Notes under the pieces: generated by a model
Told to the model about the DNA's origin: nothing
The model's database searches: none
Seen by the model: the letters and a program-made list of their open reading frames with translations, nothing else
Assembly: GCA_027486555.1 (NCBI GenBank)
Contig: JAIXOX010000012.1
Location: 1-64,000 of the forward strand
Source of the DNA: Comamonadaceae bacterium
GTDB taxonomy: Bacteria > Pseudomonadota > Gammaproteobacteria > Burkholderiales > Burkholderiaceae_C
Direction: 5' to 3'
Length of the DNA stretch: 64,000 bases
Shown: piece by piece, positions 24,840 through 35,335 of the stretch
How positions within the stretch are numbered: position 1 is the stretch's first letter
How the letters are laid out: every line of letters starts with the position of its first letter
Position numbers and translations under genes: made by a program

Positions 24840-26255
24840 ATGAGTGAAATGATCCCAACTGCAACTGCAACTGCACCCACAACCCCCACAAGCCCTAAGG
24901 TGGGTTTCGTCAGCCTTGGATGCCCCAAGGCGCTGACGGACTCCGAGTTGATCTTGACGCAATTGAGCGCCGAGGGTTACCGCACCTCCAAAACCTTTGA
25001 AGGCGCTGACTTGGTCATCGTCAACACCTGTGGCTTCATTGACGAAGCCATCAAAGAGAGCCTGGACACCATTGCCGAAGCGTTGAATGAAAACGGCAAA
25101 GTGATCGTGACCGGTTGCCTGGGAGCCAAGACAGGCGCGGGCGGCGGCAATATGGTCCTTGAAATGCACCCCAGCGTGCTGGCCGTGACCGGGCCACACG
25201 CCACGCAAGAGGTGATGGACGCGGTCCATATGCACCTGCCCAAGCCGCACGATCCATTTTTGGATCTGGTGCCCGGTGGCTTTGGTGAAGCGGGCCTCAA
25301 GCTCACGCCGCGCCACTATGCGTATTTGAAAATCAGCGAAGGTTGCAATCACCGTTGCACGTTTTGCATCATCCCGTCCATGCGCGGTGACTTGGTGTCA
25401 CGCCCCATTGGTGACGTGCTCAAAGAAGCCAAGGCCTTGTTTCAAGGCGGGGTCAAAGAATTGCTGGTCATCAGCCAGGACACCTCTGCCTATGGGGTGG
25501 ATGTGAAGTACCGCACGGGTTTCTGGGATGGTAAACCTGTCAAGACCCGGATGCTGGAGTTGGTTCAGGCACTGGGTGAGATGGCCCGCGAGCACGGTGC
25601 CTGGGTGCGGTTGCACTATGTCTACCCCTACCCCAGTGTGGACGATATCGTCCCTTTGATGGCGCAGGGTTTGGTGCTGCCGTATCTGGATGTGCCTTTC
25701 CAGCACAGCCACCCTGATGTGCTCAAACGCATGAAGCGTCCGGCCAGTGGCGAGAAAAACCTGGAGCGCATTCAGCGCTGGCGCGAACTGTGTCCTGAAC
25801 TGGTCATCCGCAGCACCTTCATTGCCGGTTTTCCCGGCGAAACAGAAGAAGAGTTTGCGCACTTGCTGGACTTTTTGCGTGAAGCGCAGATTGACCGTGC
25901 GGGTTGTTTTGCCTACAGCCCCGTCCAAGGTGCCACGGCGAATGAATTGCCCGGCATGCTGCCCGAAGCCTTGCGCGAGGAACGGCGTGCCCGCTTCATG
26001 GCGGTGGCCGAAGAGGTGTCGATCGCGCGCTTGCATCAGCGTGTGGGCACGACCATGCAGGTGTTGATCGACAGTGCGCCGGCCATGGGACGGCGAGGCG
26101 GGGTGGGGCGCAGCTTTGGAGATGCCCCGGAGATCGATGGCCTTGTTCGCTTATTGCCCCCTGAAAAATTGAGCAAAACCCTGAAAGTGGGGGAATTCAC
26201 CCGCGCCCGCATTGTGAGCGTGGAAGGTCACGATTTGCTAGGGTTGCCCCTTTGA
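24840..26255 (+). CDS. rimO: Ribosomal protein S12 methylthiotransferase RimO
   Basis: A radical-SAM enzyme adding a methylthio group to the conserved aspartate of S12. From ATG 24840 it has 471 residues. The N-terminal UPF0004 domain begins [16 protein letters not shown] and contains further cluster cysteines in NTCGFID and VTGCLG. The radical-SAM cysteines are CNHRCTFC (C169, C173, C176). A TRAM domain closes the protein (about 400-471, [11 protein letters not shown]). A Thr/Ala/Pro-rich leader of about 20 residues precedes the domain. An in-frame ATG at 24813 gives an atypical N-terminus and was rejected. Confidence 0.95.
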   Translation: MSEMIPTATATAPTTPTSPKVGFVSLGCPKALTDSELILTQLSAEGYRTSKTFEGADLVIVNTCGFIDEAIKESLDTIAEALNENGKVIVTGCLGAKTGAGGGNMVLEMHPSVLAVTGPHATQEVMDAVHMHLPKPHDPFLDLVPGGFGEAGLKLTPRHYAYLKISEGCNHRCTFCIIPSMRGDLVSRPIGDVLKEAKALFQGGVKELLVISQDTSAYGVDVKYRTGFWDGKPVKTRMLELVQALGEMAREHGAWVRLHYVYPYPSVDDIVPLMAQGLVLPYLDVPFQHSHPDVLKRMKRPASGEKNLERIQRWRELCPELVIRSTFIAGFPGETEEEFAHLLDFLREAQIDRAGCFAYSPVQGATANELPGMLPEALREERRARFMAVAEEVSIARLHQRVGTTMQVLIDSAPAMGRRGGVGRSFGDAPEIDGLVRLLPPEKLSKTLKVGEFTRARIVSVEGHDLLGLPL

Positions 26256-26293
26256 TGTTTTCGTGTCACCCGCCAAGATGCTAGGGCTTGGCT

Positions 26294-26308
26294 GGGTGTT
26301 TGACACCC
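26294..26308 (+). terminator. Hairpin after rimO, weak terminator candidate
   Basis: GGGTGT-TTG-ACACCC forms a tight hairpin 39 bases after the rimO stop and is followed by ATTTTGG. The left arm can alternatively pair with AAACACCC at 26316-26323. The T-run is short, so termination may be inefficient. Confidence 0.4.
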
Positions 26309-26383
26309 ATTTTGGAAACACCCACGGTAGATGAGCTCATGGGGCTTGTCCATGTTTTTATTGGGCAAGTGCTTGGGGACAAC

Positions 26384-26414
26384 AAAAAAGCCGTTGATTG
26401 GAAATCAACGGCTT
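26384..26414 (-). terminator. Intrinsic terminator of the first tRNA-Leu gene
   Basis: A 12-base-pair stem AAGCCGTTGATT / AATCAACGGCTT (26388-26399 with 26403-26414) has a three-base loop. On the minus strand it runs into six T (26389-26384). It could also stop plus-strand reading, where GATTTTTTT follows. Confidence 0.9.
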
Positions 26415-26451
26415 CGGATTTTTTTGACAGACTAAAGCTATCGCATGATTT

Positions 26452-26536
<85 letters not shown>

Positions 26537-26647
26537 ATCTCAGGAAGTGATTATTATAAAGGGCTTGAGGTGCCGTTAGGCTTGGGTGCTGAAAAAGAAG
26601 TGAAAATTTTCAGCCGTGTTATGACATGTGTGAAAGTGATCACCATG

Positions 26648-26679
26648 AAAAAAGCCGAAGACATTTGGACTTCGGCTTT
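26648..26679 (-). terminator. Intrinsic terminator of the second tRNA-Leu gene
   Basis: AAAGCCGAAG (26651-26660) pairs with CTTCGGCTTT (26670-26679) around a nine-base loop. On the minus strand the stem ends in a run of six T. It separates the two tRNA-Leu genes, so each has its own transcript. Confidence 0.88.
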
Positions 26680-26701
26680 GGTGGATGTTATCTGTTTAAG
26701 A

Positions 26702-26786
<85 letters not shown>

Positions 26787-26836
26787 GTCTCAGAATCCAA
26801 GGATCTTATATCAAAAAGTTAACTCCAACCAGCGGG

Positions 26837-29080
26837 ATGCTGGACGAAATTGAAGGTCAGGTGCAAGGTCACCGTGATGGCCACGGTTTTCTGATCCGCG
26901 AAGACGGCGAGTCAGATATTTACTTGTCGCCCAATGAGATGCGTGCGGTGCTCCATCGCGATCGAATCAAAGTCCGCATTGTCCGCCAGGATCGCAAAGG
27001 CAGACCTGAAGGGCGCATCGTTGAAATCGTTGAGCGACCCGAATCTCCGATGATTGGTCGCTTGTTACACGAGGGTGGATTGTGGTTGGTTGCACCCGAA
27101 GACAAGCGCTACGGCCAAGATGTGATGATCCCCAAAGGGGCTACAGGAACGGCCAAACCGGGCCAGGTGGTGGTGGTTGAGTTGACCGAGCCTCCAGCCT
27201 TGTTCGGGCAGCCCGTGGGCCGCGTGAAGGAAGTGCTGGGTGAAATTGACGATCCCGGTATGGAAATTGAAATCGCCGTGCGCAAATACAGCGTGCCCCA
27301 TGAATTTTCGGCCACTTGCATTGAACAGGCCAAGGGTTTGCCCGACAAGGTGCTGGCCAAGGACCGCAAGGATCGGGTGGATTTGCGCGACGTGCCCTTG
27401 GTCACAATCGACGGAGAAGACGCCCGTGACTTTGACGATGCGGTGTATTGCGAACCGGCCAAAGTAGGCCGGGGTAAAGGTTGGCGTTTGTTGGTGGCCA
27501 TTGCCGATGTGAGCCACTATGTGCAAACCGGCACCGCCATTGACATCGACGCCTATGACCGGGCCACGAGCGTGTATTTCCCGCGCCGCGTGATCCCCAT
27601 GTTGCCCGAAAAATTGTCGAACGGCCTGTGTTCGTTGAACCCGGATGTAGACCGCTTGTGCATGGTGTGCGACATGCTGGTCAACGCCAAGGGCGATGTG
27701 CATGCTTACCAGTTTTACCCGGCGGTGATGCACAGCCATGCGCGTTTTACGTACACCGAAGTCGCCGCCATTTTGGCCAATACCAGGGGACCGGAGGCGG
27801 TCAAACGCCAAGCGCGTGTGACGGATCTCATGAATCTGCAGGACGTGTACAAGGCCTTGCTGGCTTCGCGTGCGGTGCGCGGCGCGGTGGACTTTGAAAC
27901 CACCGAAACCCAGATCGTTTGCGACGAAAGCGGCCGCATTGAAAAAATCGTGCCGCGTGTGCGCAACGAAGCGCACCGTTTGATTGAAGAAGCCATGCTG
28001 GCGGCCAACGTCTGCAGCGCCGATTTCATTCAGCAGGGCAAGCACCCGGGCTTGTTCCGGGTGCACGAAGGCCCCACGGCCGAGAAAAAAGACATCCTGC
28101 GCAATTACCTCAAGGCGCTGGGTTTGGGAATGGGCATCAGCGACGAGCCCCATACCAGCGAGTTCCAGAAGATCGCGCTCGCGACCAAGGACCGCCCGGA
28201 TGCGCAGCAGATCCACACCATGCTGCTGCGCTCCATGCAGCAGGCCATGTACACGCCCGTGAACAGCGGGCACTTTGGTCTGGCTTACGAGGCTTACACC
28301 CACTTCACCAGCCCGATCCGGCGTTACCCGGATTTGCTGGTGCACCGGGTCATCAAAGCCATTTTGTTGGACCGTAAATACACCTTGCCCAGTTTGCCCG
28401 TACCGGGCGAGGCGCATGCCAAGCTGAGCAAGCGGCTGGAGAAAAGTCGCGCGTCCAAGGGCGATGCACCTGTTTCTTCTGCGCCACGGGTGCGCATGTC
28501 GGCTGCCGACCAACGCGCTTGGGAGGCAGCAGGTCTGCACTGCAGCGCCAACGAGCGCCGCGCCGACGAAGCAAGCCGGGATGTGGAAGCTTGGCTCAAA
28601 TGCCAATACATGCGTGAGCATCTGGGCGAGGAATACAGTGGTGTGGTGTCTGCGGCCACCAGCTTCGGCATCTTCGTGACTTTGGACACTTTGTATGTCG
28701 AGGGTCTGGTGCACATCACCGAATTGGGTGGTGAGTATTTCCGCTTTGACGAATTGCGCCAAGAGCTGCGCGGTGAGCGCACTGGTATTCGTTACGCCAT
28801 CGGCAGCCGGGTCCAAGTGCAAGTGAGCCGGGTGGATCTGGATGGTCGCAAAATAGATTTCCGATTGGTCAATGCCTCAGACGACTTGGTGCCTCGCGCC
28901 ATGCGTGACAAAGGCATTCCGGTGCCAGCTGAAGCAGGTCGAGGCAAAAAGCAGGCATCTAACGACCGCAAATTGGCCGATGCTGAGCGCAACCGCTCTC
29001 CAATTCAGGCGCTCAAAGCTTCGGTCAAAAAAGCAGCGACCAAGAAAAAGAGCCCCAGAGCGATCAAGCCTCGTCGTTGA
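26837..29080 (+). CDS. rnr: Ribonuclease R
   Basis: A 3'-5' exoribonuclease that degrades structured RNA. It has a cold-shock domain (EGQVQGHRDGHGFLI), the RNB catalytic domain with metal aspartates in IDGEDARDFDDA (D192, D198, D200, D201), a C-terminal S1 domain (YSGVVSAATSFGIFVTLDTL) and a basic tail (KKAATKKKSPRAIKPRR). Those aspartates correspond to E. coli 272, 278, 280 and 281, so this protein is about 80 residues shorter before the active site: the N-terminal helix-turn-helix domain is absent. The ATG at 26837 is the only sensible start, because tRNA-Leu lies just upstream. It converges on the NAD(P)HX repair gene with six bases between stops. Confidence 0.93.
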   Translation: MLDEIEGQVQGHRDGHGFLIREDGESDIYLSPNEMRAVLHRDRIKVRIVRQDRKGRPEGRIVEIVERPESPMIGRLLHEGGLWLVAPEDKRYGQDVMIPKGATGTAKPGQVVVVELTEPPALFGQPVGRVKEVLGEIDDPGMEIEIAVRKYSVPHEFSATCIEQAKGLPDKVLAKDRKDRVDLRDVPLVTIDGEDARDFDDAVYCEPAKVGRGKGWRLLVAIADVSHYVQTGTAIDIDAYDRATSVYFPRRVIPMLPEKLSNGLCSLNPDVDRLCMVCDMLVNAKGDVHAYQFYPAVMHSHARFTYTEVAAILANTRGPEAVKRQARVTDLMNLQDVYKALLASRAVRGAVDFETTETQIVCDESGRIEKIVPRVRNEAHRLIEEAMLAANVCSADFIQQGKHPGLFRVHEGPTAEKKDILRNYLKALGLGMGISDEPHTSEFQKIALATKDRPDAQQIHTMLLRSMQQAMYTPVNSGHFGLAYEAYTHFTSPIRRYPDLLVHRVIKAILLDRKYTLPSLPVPGEAHAKLSKRLEKSRASKGDAPVSSAPRVRMSAADQRAWEAAGLHCSANERRADEASRDVEAWLKCQYMREHLGEEYSGVVSAATSFGIFVTLDTLYVEGLVHITELGGEYFRFDELRQELRGERTGIRYAIGSRVQVQVSRVDLDGRKIDFRLVNASDDLVPRAMRDKGIPVPAEAGRGKKQASNDRKLADAERNRSPIQALKASVKKAATKKKSPRAIKPRR

Positions 29081-29086
29081 TCAAGT

Positions 29087-30574
29087 TCAGCTCAGTCGCT
29101 GGGCCAGACGACTGGCGGTGAGGGCCTGGTCTGTGGGCCAGTCGTCTGCCAATTGGCCGTGCTGTGCAACAGCCGAGCAGGCGGCTTCAAAGCCGCTCAA
29201 ACCTTGCGCCATGCGTGCACCGATCAGTCCAGCCAGTACATCGCCCGTGCCCCCCGTGGCCAAACGTCCGTTGCCTGTCGGGTTGATGCGCGGCGTGCAT
29301 TGAGGGGCGGCGATGACGGTGCCAGAGCCCTTCAGGACCACTGTGCAATCCAATTGGGCAGCCAATTTTTGAGCAGCTTTGAGGCGATCACTTTGGACGT
29401 CCATGGTTTGAGTGCCGAGCAGGCGGGCTGCCTCCAGTGGGTGAGGGGTGATCACCGTACTGTTCTTGGCGCGAGCGCGCATCAAAATTTGCAGTGCTTT
29501 GTCGTGCGCCAACGCATTGAGTCCATCGGCATCGAGCACCAGTCGTGCGCTGCGCTTCAAGACTTCAGGCAAAACCTCGATGACGCTTTTCCCTGCCCCG
29601 CAACCACACACCACAGCTGTTTTTTCCAGATCAAGATGCGTCCATGGGCGCTGCATCACATCGTGCGGGGCGCTGTCGATGGCCAGTCCGCCAAGCAAAC
29701 TCAAAAAGACGCGACCCGCCCCCGCATGCAAGGCGGCTGTTGCCGCCAAAACGGCCGCTCCTGTCATGCCCATACCGTGTGTCGCCATGGCTTCACCGCC
29801 AATCACCGCCACGTCACCGTGGCTGCCTTTGTGGCTGGCATGTTGTTTGGGTTGAGGGGTGTAGGGCGCATTGAGCCAAGCAGTTGGTGAAACCGGGAAT
29901 GACTCTGCGCGGTAGCCCAAGTCCTCAAGCCATATCTGTCCGCAGGCATCGCGCCCATGGCCCATGAAAAGACCCGCTTGGGCCGCAATGAGGCACAAAG
30001 TATGGTGAGCGTGTAGGGGCATATCGTTCAAGTCTTCATGGCCCAACCACTGGCCAGATCGGGGATTCAGGCCTGTGGGGACGTCAATGGCCAGCACTTG
30101 GCCTGGGCAGCGTCGTATGTGCTGAACCCAATCCCTGATGTCTTGCTCCAAAGGCCTGCTTGCGCCAATGCCGAGCAGGGCATCGATGCACAAATCCCGC
30201 TCGTCCATCTGTTGTAGCCACCTCCCAGGCGGCTCGTTTTGAATGCGCACGCCAGTTTCTTGGGCTCGCAGCATCGAGGCTTTGACTTGTGGGGGGTGGC
30301 CTAGAGGATGAGGTTTGAAGCTGACGATGACTTCTTTGCCCCATTGGTGCAAAAACCGAGCAGCTTCCAGTCCATCACCGCCGTTGTGACCAGGTCCAGA
30401 GGCCACCCAAATGCGCCGCGCATGGGGGGCGATGGCCATGGCCAGTTGGGCGGCAGCACAGCCTGCTCTTTCCATCAAGGGACGTGGACTGAGCGATTGC
30501 AGCTGCGGCTCCAATTGCCGAACAGCGTCTGCATCCAGCAAAGGCCAGCCGCTCATGGGCCTCAGGGCTTGCAT
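29087..30574 (-). CDS. nnr: Bifunctional NAD(P)H-hydrate epimerase/dehydratase
   Basis: Repairs hydrated NADH and NADPH. The N-terminal YjeF epimerase domain (about 10-215) shows ASGPGHNGGDGLEAARFL and LAIDVPTGLNPRSG. The C-terminal ADP/ATP-dependent dehydratase domain (about 230-490) shows VAVIGGEAMATHGMGMTGAA and the nucleotide loop GRLATGGTGDVLAGLIG. Its length of 495 matches E. coli Nnr. The amidase gene upstream overlaps its start by 13 bases, so both are on one message. There is no obvious functional tie between the two. Confidence 0.93.
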   Translation of the reverse strand: MQALRPMSGWPLLDADAVRQLEPQLQSLSPRPLMERAGCAAAQLAMAIAPHARRIWVASGPGHNGGDGLEAARFLHQWGKEVIVSFKPHPLGHPPQVKASMLRAQETGVRIQNEPPGRWLQQMDERDLCIDALLGIGASRPLEQDIRDWVQHIRRCPGQVLAIDVPTGLNPRSGQWLGHEDLNDMPLHAHHTLCLIAAQAGLFMGHGRDACGQIWLEDLGYRAESFPVSPTAWLNAPYTPQPKQHASHKGSHGDVAVIGGEAMATHGMGMTGAAVLAATAALHAGAGRVFLSLLGGLAIDSAPHDVMQRPWTHLDLEKTAVVCGCGAGKSVIEVLPEVLKRSARLVLDADGLNALAHDKALQILMRARAKNSTVITPHPLEAARLLGTQTMDVQSDRLKAAQKLAAQLDCTVVLKGSGTVIAAPQCTPRINPTGNGRLATGGTGDVLAGLIGARMAQGLSGFEAACSAVAQHGQLADDWPTDQALTASRLAQRLS

Positions 30575-31944
30575 GTGGATGCCGGATTCAGAGGCTCCAT
30601 CAACAAGGGCTCGAGCAACAAAGCCAGTTGCAAGACCGTGTCATCGTGCATGGCCGCATGCCAGGCCATCAGACCTACGGGCAACTCGCCTTGGGCGTGG
30701 CAGGGCAAGGAGATGCCACAGCCGTCGAGGGTGTTGACCGCGCTGGTGTTGCGCAACAGCAATGCGTTGACCCTGAAAAATTCGGCATCGCGTTGCTCAC
30801 CTGGAGCCATGTCGCTGATGGTGGGGCCGACGATGGGGCAGGTGGGTGAGAGCACGGCATCGTAGCCAAGCAAAGCGCTTTCTACCCGATCAATCCAATG
30901 TCGACGCGTTTGGAGCAGGTCCAGGTACTCGTGGGCTTTCATGTCCCGGCCGCGCATGACCCGTTGAGCCACACGGGGGTCGTAGCGTTCGCCAGCCTGG
31001 GCAATGCGTTGGCGGTGCCATGCATAGCCTTGTGCAGGGCTAAAGCCCCCCGTGCTCATCATGGCTGTCAACTCATTCAATTCGCTCAGGTCAATTTCGT
31101 CAATGTGAGCGCCAGCGGCCCGCAATTTGCTCAAGCTTCGCTCAAAGGCCAGTGTGACCGTTGGGTCCATGCCATCTTGCATCATGTTTCGCGTAACGGC
31201 CAATCGGTAATTTGACAAGGGGCGAAATGCCTTGGGAACATGGCGGGCGGACAGGATTTCGTGGGCCAAGATGGTGTCGCGCACGCTGCGAGTCACGGCA
31301 CAGACCGTATCCAGTGTGGTGGACAGGGGAACCGTACCTTGGGTGGGCACATGCCGTGCTGTGCATTTAAATCCCACAATGCCGTTCAAAGCCGCGGGGA
31401 CACGAATGGACCCCCCTGTGTCCGAGCCCAGTCCGATGAAGGCGGCACCTGTCGCCACCGACACTGCCGCCCCAGAGCTGGAGCCTCCAGGTACATGGCC
31501 TTGGCCTGATGCGCCCACAGCGCAGTCGTACAAGCCATCCCAAGCAGCAGGGGTGCCGTAATGTGGGTTGGTGCCAACACCCGAGAAAGCAAACTCAACC
31601 ATGTTGGTGCGCCCAATAAGGCTCGCCCCGGCTGCTCGCAATCGCCCCACGGCCACCGCGTCATGCAGCGCGGCGGGCTGGTTTTGCAGCACCACCGATC
31701 CGGCTTTGTTGACTTGACCTTGCACGTCAAAAAGATCCTTGATGGAGACGGCCAAACCGGCGAGTTTTTGTTGGCTAATCTTCGGTTGTTGTGCTGTTTC
31801 GCGCAATGCCTCAGGGGTCAGCTGGATGAAGACGTGCTCACATGCCTTGCTTTGCGCCACAGCCAAGCAGGCTTCGGCCACAGCTTGAGGGTGAGTCAGG
31901 CCTTGTTCGATGGCTAGACGGGTGGAGATCAAGTCTGTTTTCAT
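30562..31944 (-). CDS. Amidase-signature family amidase
   Basis: A 460-residue serine hydrolase of the amidase-signature family. The Ser-cisSer-Lys triad is present: lysine in [11 protein letters not shown], the cis-serine in [15 protein letters not shown] and the nucleophile in [15 protein letters not shown]. It resembles the AtzE/GatA-like amidases of Burkholderiales but is not in a gatCAB cluster, so it is probably a catabolic amidase. The substrate is unknown. No signal peptide is seen. It is transcribed away from rpsB and overlaps the downstream nnr by 13 bases. Confidence 0.88.
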   Translation of the reverse strand: MKTDLISTRLAIEQGLTHPQAVAEACLAVAQSKACEHVFIQLTPEALRETAQQPKISQQKLAGLAVSIKDLFDVQGQVNKAGSVVLQNQPAALHDAVAVGRLRAAGASLIGRTNMVEFAFSGVGTNPHYGTPAAWDGLYDCAVGASGQGHVPGGSSSGAAVSVATGAAFIGLGSDTGGSIRVPAALNGIVGFKCTARHVPTQGTVPLSTTLDTVCAVTRSVRDTILAHEILSARHVPKAFRPLSNYRLAVTRNMMQDGMDPTVTLAFERSLSKLRAAGAHIDEIDLSELNELTAMMSTGGFSPAQGYAWHRQRIAQAGERYDPRVAQRVMRGRDMKAHEYLDLLQTRRHWIDRVESALLGYDAVLSPTCPIVGPTISDMAPGEQRDAEFFRVNALLLRNTSAVNTLDGCGISLPCHAQGELPVGLMAWHAAMHDDTVLQLALLLEPLLMEPLNPASTCKP

Positions 31945-31973
31945 GGATCAAGCTTCTTTCGGGTGAGGCGGGA

Positions 31974-31982
31974 TGTTATAAT
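31974..31982 (+). promoter_or_regulatory. rpsB promoter, extended -10
   Basis: TGTTATAAT is a perfect consensus -10 (31977-31982) with the extended TG at 31974-31975. There is no strong -35 at the expected spacing (TTCTTT at 31954-31959). Transcription from here would give an rpsB leader of about 175 bases, long enough for the S2 autoregulatory structure known in other bacteria. Confidence 0.7.
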
Positions 31983-32165
31983 CCTAAGGCTTTGCAGAAC
32001 GCAGCAGCTGTCTTTTGTGTGTCTTTTGACACCCGCCTTTTCAGTCTTGTTTCTTTCATCAAAGTTCATCCGCGAATCAGTCCCTACAAGGTGTTGCGTG
32101 CTGCTTTTTTTAAACGGCATTCAATCAGTGGACTGGTTTTAGACACAACCTTTGGAGTATTTAAA

Positions 32166-32915
32166 ATGTCCGTTACCATGCGCGAAATGCTGGAAGCCGG
32201 TGTCCACTTTGGTCACCAAACCCGCTTCTGGAACCCCAAGATGGCCCCATTCATCTTCGGTCACCGCAACAAAATTCACATCATCAACCTGGAAAAATCG
32301 CTGCCGATGTTTCAGGATGCGATCAAGTTTGCCAAGCAGCTGTCTGCTAACCGCGGCAACATTTTGATGGTGGGTACCAAGCGTCAAGCCCGTGAACTGG
32401 TGGCTGCTGAAGCCCAACGCGCTGGTGTGCCTTTTGTTGACCAACGCTGGTTGGGCGGCATGTTGACCAACTTCAAGACCGTCAAGACCTCGATCAAGCG
32501 TCTGAAAGACATGAAAGCTCAGCAAGAAGTCGGCCTCGACAGCCTTAGCAAAAAAGAGCAGTTGATGTTCAAACGCGAGATGGAGAAGCTCGAAAAAGAC
32601 ATCGGTGGCATCCAGGACATGGCTGCTTTGCCAGACGCGATTTTTGTGATCGACGTGGGCTACCACAAAATTGCGATTTCTGAAGCCAAGAAATTGGGCA
32701 TCCCATTGATCGGTGTTGTGGATTCCAACCACTCGCCTGAAGGCATCGACTACATCATCCCCGGTAACGACGACTCGGCCAAGGCCGTGGCTTTGTACGC
32801 CCGTGGCATTGCTGACGCCATCATCGAAGGCCGTGCCAATGCACTGAACGATGTGGTCAAGGCGGTCAACGAAGGTGCAGATGAGTTTGTCGAAGAAGAC
32901 AACCTCGCTGCCTGA
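32166..32915 (+). CDS. rpsB: 30S ribosomal protein S2
   Basis: The 249-residue product begins [20 protein letters not shown] and contains [20 protein letters not shown] and [20 protein letters not shown], all characteristic of S2. GGAG at 32155-32158 precedes the ATG at 32166 by seven bases; the frame is open further upstream, but without conserved sequence. It is the first gene of the rpsB-tsf-pyrH-frr run. A terminator separates it from tsf, allowing S2 to be made in excess of the downstream products. Confidence 0.97.
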   Translation: MSVTMREMLEAGVHFGHQTRFWNPKMAPFIFGHRNKIHIINLEKSLPMFQDAIKFAKQLSANRGNILMVGTKRQARELVAAEAQRAGVPFVDQRWLGGMLTNFKTVKTSIKRLKDMKAQQEVGLDSLSKKEQLMFKREMEKLEKDIGGIQDMAALPDAIFVIDVGYHKIAISEAKKLGIPLIGVVDSNHSPEGIDYIIPGNDDSAKAVALYARGIADAIIEGRANALNDVVKAVNEGADEFVEEDNLAA

Positions 32916-32932
32916 GTTACCAAGACTCGATG

Positions 32933-32959
32933 AAAGGGGCTTTGTGGCCCCTTTTTTTT
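32933..32959 (+). terminator. Intrinsic terminator between rpsB and tsf
   Basis: AAAGGGGC (32933-32940) pairs with GCCCCTTT (32947-32954) and runs into eight T. It lies 17 bases after the rpsB stop and 35 bases before tsf, the usual place for partial termination in rpsB-tsf operons. Confidence 0.88.
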
Positions 32960-32993
32960 AATTTAACTTTTTGACTGAATACGGAGAAATCAA

Positions 32994-33890
32994 ATGGCTG
33001 TAATTACCGCAAGCATGGTCGCCGAACTGCGCGCAAAAACCGATGCCCCCATGATGGAGTGCAAAAAAGCCCTGACCGAAGCCGAAGGCGATATGGTCAA
33101 AGCTGAAGAGCTTTTGCGTGTCAAGCTGGGCACCAAGGCTGGCAAGGCCGCTTCGCGCGTGACCGCCGAAGGCGTGGTGACCAGTTTCGTGAGCGGCACC
33201 ACAGGTGCAATGATCGAAGTGAATTGCGAAACCGACTTTGTGACCAAGAACGACAGCTTCCTGGCTTTGGCCAACGCGGCGGCCAAACTGGTCGCTGAAC
33301 ACAACCCTGCTGACCTGGCTGCCTTGGGCGAATTGCCTTACAGCCAGGACAGTTTCGGCCCCACTTTGGAAGAAGTTCGCAAAGGCCTCATCGGCAAAAT
33401 TGGTGAAAACATGAGCTTTCGCCGCTTTAAGCGCGCAGCCGGTGGTGCCAAGATTGCCAACTACTTGCACGGCACCCGCATCGGCGTGTTGGTCGAATTT
33501 GAAGGCGACGAAACCGCTGCCAAAGACGTCGCCATGCACGTCGCCGCCATGAAGCCTGTGTCTTTGACGAGCGCCGAAGTACCAGCTGACTTGATCGAAA
33601 AAGAGCGTTCGGTGGCCGCTGCCAAGGCTGCTGAATCTGGCAAGCCTGCCGACATCGTGACCAAAATGGTTGAAGGTTCTGTCCAAAAGTACCTCAAAGA
33701 GGTGTCCTTGTTCAACCAGACTTTTGTCAAGAACGACAAGCAAACCATTGAGCAAATGCTCAATGCTGCCAACACCACAGTGAGCGCCTTCACTTTGTAT
33801 GTTGTGGGCGAAGGCATTGAAAAGAAGGTCGACGATTTCGCAGCCGAAGTGGCTGCCCAAGTGGCCGCTGCCCAAGGATCTGCTGCTTGA
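32994..33890 (+). CDS. tsf: Elongation factor Ts
   Basis: Nucleotide-exchange factor for EF-Tu. The 298-residue product has the N-terminal UBA-like domain ([20 protein letters not shown]), the EF-Tu-contacting dimerisation domains ([14 protein letters not shown], then GALGELPYS-like spacing) and a C-terminal helix. CGGAGAA just before the ATG is a good ribosome-binding site. It is second in the operon, before pyrH; reading through the upstream terminator is needed unless a promoter lies in the gap. Confidence 0.97.
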   Translation: MAVITASMVAELRAKTDAPMMECKKALTEAEGDMVKAEELLRVKLGTKAGKAASRVTAEGVVTSFVSGTTGAMIEVNCETDFVTKNDSFLALANAAAKLVAEHNPADLAALGELPYSQDSFGPTLEEVRKGLIGKIGENMSFRRFKRAAGGAKIANYLHGTRIGVLVEFEGDETAAKDVAMHVAAMKPVSLTSAEVPADLIEKERSVAAAKAAESGKPADIVTKMVEGSVQKYLKEVSLFNQTFVKNDKQTIEQMLNAANTTVSAFTLYVVGEGIEKKVDDFAAEVAAQVAAAQGSAA

Positions 33891-33953
33891 GACCCATTGT
33901 CTTGTTGAGTTGCCATTTCACCATTCACATCGATCATCAAGGAGTCCCTCTCT

Positions 33954-34676
33954 ATGTCTTCAGCCAAGTCAGCCTATAAGCGAATTTTGCTCAAGCTGTC
34001 CGGCGAGGCTTTGATGGGGGATGATGCTTTTGGCATCAACCGCGTCACCATCGTTCGCATGGCCGAAGAGATCGCCGAAATCACCCGATTGGGTGTGCAA
34101 GTGGCGGTGGTGATTGGGGGTGGCAACATCTTCAGAGGCGTGGCTGGCGGCTCGGTCGGTATGGACCGGGCTACAGCCGATTACATGGGCATGTTGGCCA
34201 CAGTCATGAATTCATTGGCTTTGGCTGATGCCATGGACAAAGCCGGCTTGACGGCCCGTGTGATGTCGGCCATTGGCATTGATCAGGTGGTTGAGCCTTA
34301 TGTTCGCCCCAAGGCCCTGCAATACTTGGAAGAGGGCAAGGTGGTTGTGTTTGCAGCAGGCACCGGCAACCCCTTCTTCACCACCGACACGGCCGCTGCT
34401 TTGCGCGGTGCCGAAATTGGTGCTGAAATAGTTCTTAAAGCCACCAAGGTGGATGGTGTTTACACGGCCGACCCCAAAAAAGATCCCAGCGCCACACGTT
34501 ACAGCGACATCAGTTTCGATGAGGCTATTTCACGGAATTTGGGCATCATGGATGCCACTGCGTTTGCCTTGTGTCGCGACCAAAAATTGCCGATCAAAGT
34601 CTTTTCGATCATCAAGAACGGCGCTCTGAAGCGCGTGGTTCTGGGTGAAGACGAAGGCACTTTGGTTCATGCCTGA
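33954..34676 (+). CDS. pyrH: UMP kinase
   Basis: Phosphorylates UMP to UDP in pyrimidine synthesis as a cytoplasmic hexamer of the amino-acid-kinase fold, unrelated to eukaryotic UMP kinases. The 240-residue product opens with [20 protein letters not shown] and contains [33 protein letters not shown] and [23 protein letters not shown] stands nine bases before the ATG. Its usual place between tsf and frr is kept. Confidence 0.97.
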   Translation: MSSAKSAYKRILLKLSGEALMGDDAFGINRVTIVRMAEEIAEITRLGVQVAVVIGGGNIFRGVAGGSVGMDRATADYMGMLATVMNSLALADAMDKAGLTARVMSAIGIDQVVEPYVRPKALQYLEEGKVVVFAAGTGNPFFTTDTAAALRGAEIGAEIVLKATKVDGVYTADPKKDPSATRYSDISFDEAISRNLGIMDATAFALCRDQKLPIKVFSIIKNGALKRVVLGEDEGTLVHA

Positions 34677-34700
34677 GACCGTTCTGATGAGGAGAACCCC

Positions 34701-35261
34701 ATGACCATTGCTGACATCAAGAAAACAACCGAGACCAAGATGGAACAGTCCATCTCTGCGTTTAAAAATAACCTCACGCGCATCCGCACAGGTCGAGCCA
34801 ATCCGGCCTTGCTCGATACCATTCATGTCGATTACTACGGTTCGCTGGTGCCGCTCTCCCAAGTGGCCAATGTCTCTTTGATGGACTCTCGCACGATCAG
34901 TGTGCAGCCTTGGGAAAAAAGCATGGCAGCCAAGATTGAAAAAGCCATACGCGAAAGTGAATTGGGTCTCAATCCTGCATCTTTGGGGGAGTTGATCCGT
35001 GTTCCCATGCCTGCCATGAGCGAAGAGCGTCGCAAAGAAATGACCAAATTGGCCCGAACCGAAGGCGAGAACGCCAAAATTGCGATCCGCAATTTACGAC
35101 GCGATGCCAATGAGTCGGTGAAAAAATTGGTCAAAGACAAATTGGTTTCGGAAGATGATCAAAAGCGTGCTGAAGCGGATGTGCAAAAATCGACCGATAA
35201 GCGCATGCTTGAAATTGATCAATTGGTCACGGCCAAAGAGCAAGAGATCATGGCAGTCTGA
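34701..35261 (+). CDS. frr: Ribosome recycling factor
   Basis: Splits post-termination ribosomes with EF-G. The 186-residue product has the expected length and motifs: [37 protein letters not shown] and the C-terminal [19 protein letters not shown] precedes the ATG by eight bases. It is followed by two hairpins rather than uppS, which normally comes next in Proteobacteria. Confidence 0.97.
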   Translation: MTIADIKKTTETKMEQSISAFKNNLTRIRTGRANPALLDTIHVDYYGSLVPLSQVANVSLMDSRTISVQPWEKSMAAKIEKAIRESELGLNPASLGELIRVPMPAMSEERRKEMTKLARTEGENAKIAIRNLRRDANESVKKLVKDKLVSEDDQKRAEADVQKSTDKRMLEIDQLVTAKEQEIMAV

Positions 35262-35273
35262 CTGCCCTGTGTA

Positions 35274-35293
35274 GCCATGGTCGTTTCCATGGC
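35274..35293 (+). other. Hairpin between frr and cdsA
   Basis: GCCATGG and CCATGGC form a seven-base-pair stem around TCGTTT. It is not followed by a T-run, so on its own it is not a terminator, but it is followed six bases later by a real one. Together they fill the space where uppS would be expected. Confidence 0.6.
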
Positions 35294-35299
35294 ATGACG

Positions 35300-35326
35300 G
35301 GCCGCCCATTTGGCGGCCTTTTTTTT
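35300..35326 (+). terminator. Intrinsic terminator between frr and cdsA, abutting the cdsA ribosome-binding site
   Basis: GGCCGCC (35300-35306) pairs with GGCGGCC (35312-35318) around CATTT, followed by eight T (35319-35326). The T-run passes straight into the cdsA Shine-Dalgarno GGAG (35327-35330). It ends the frr operon or attenuates entry to cdsA. Confidence 0.9.
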
Positions 35327-35335
35327 GGAGTCAGC

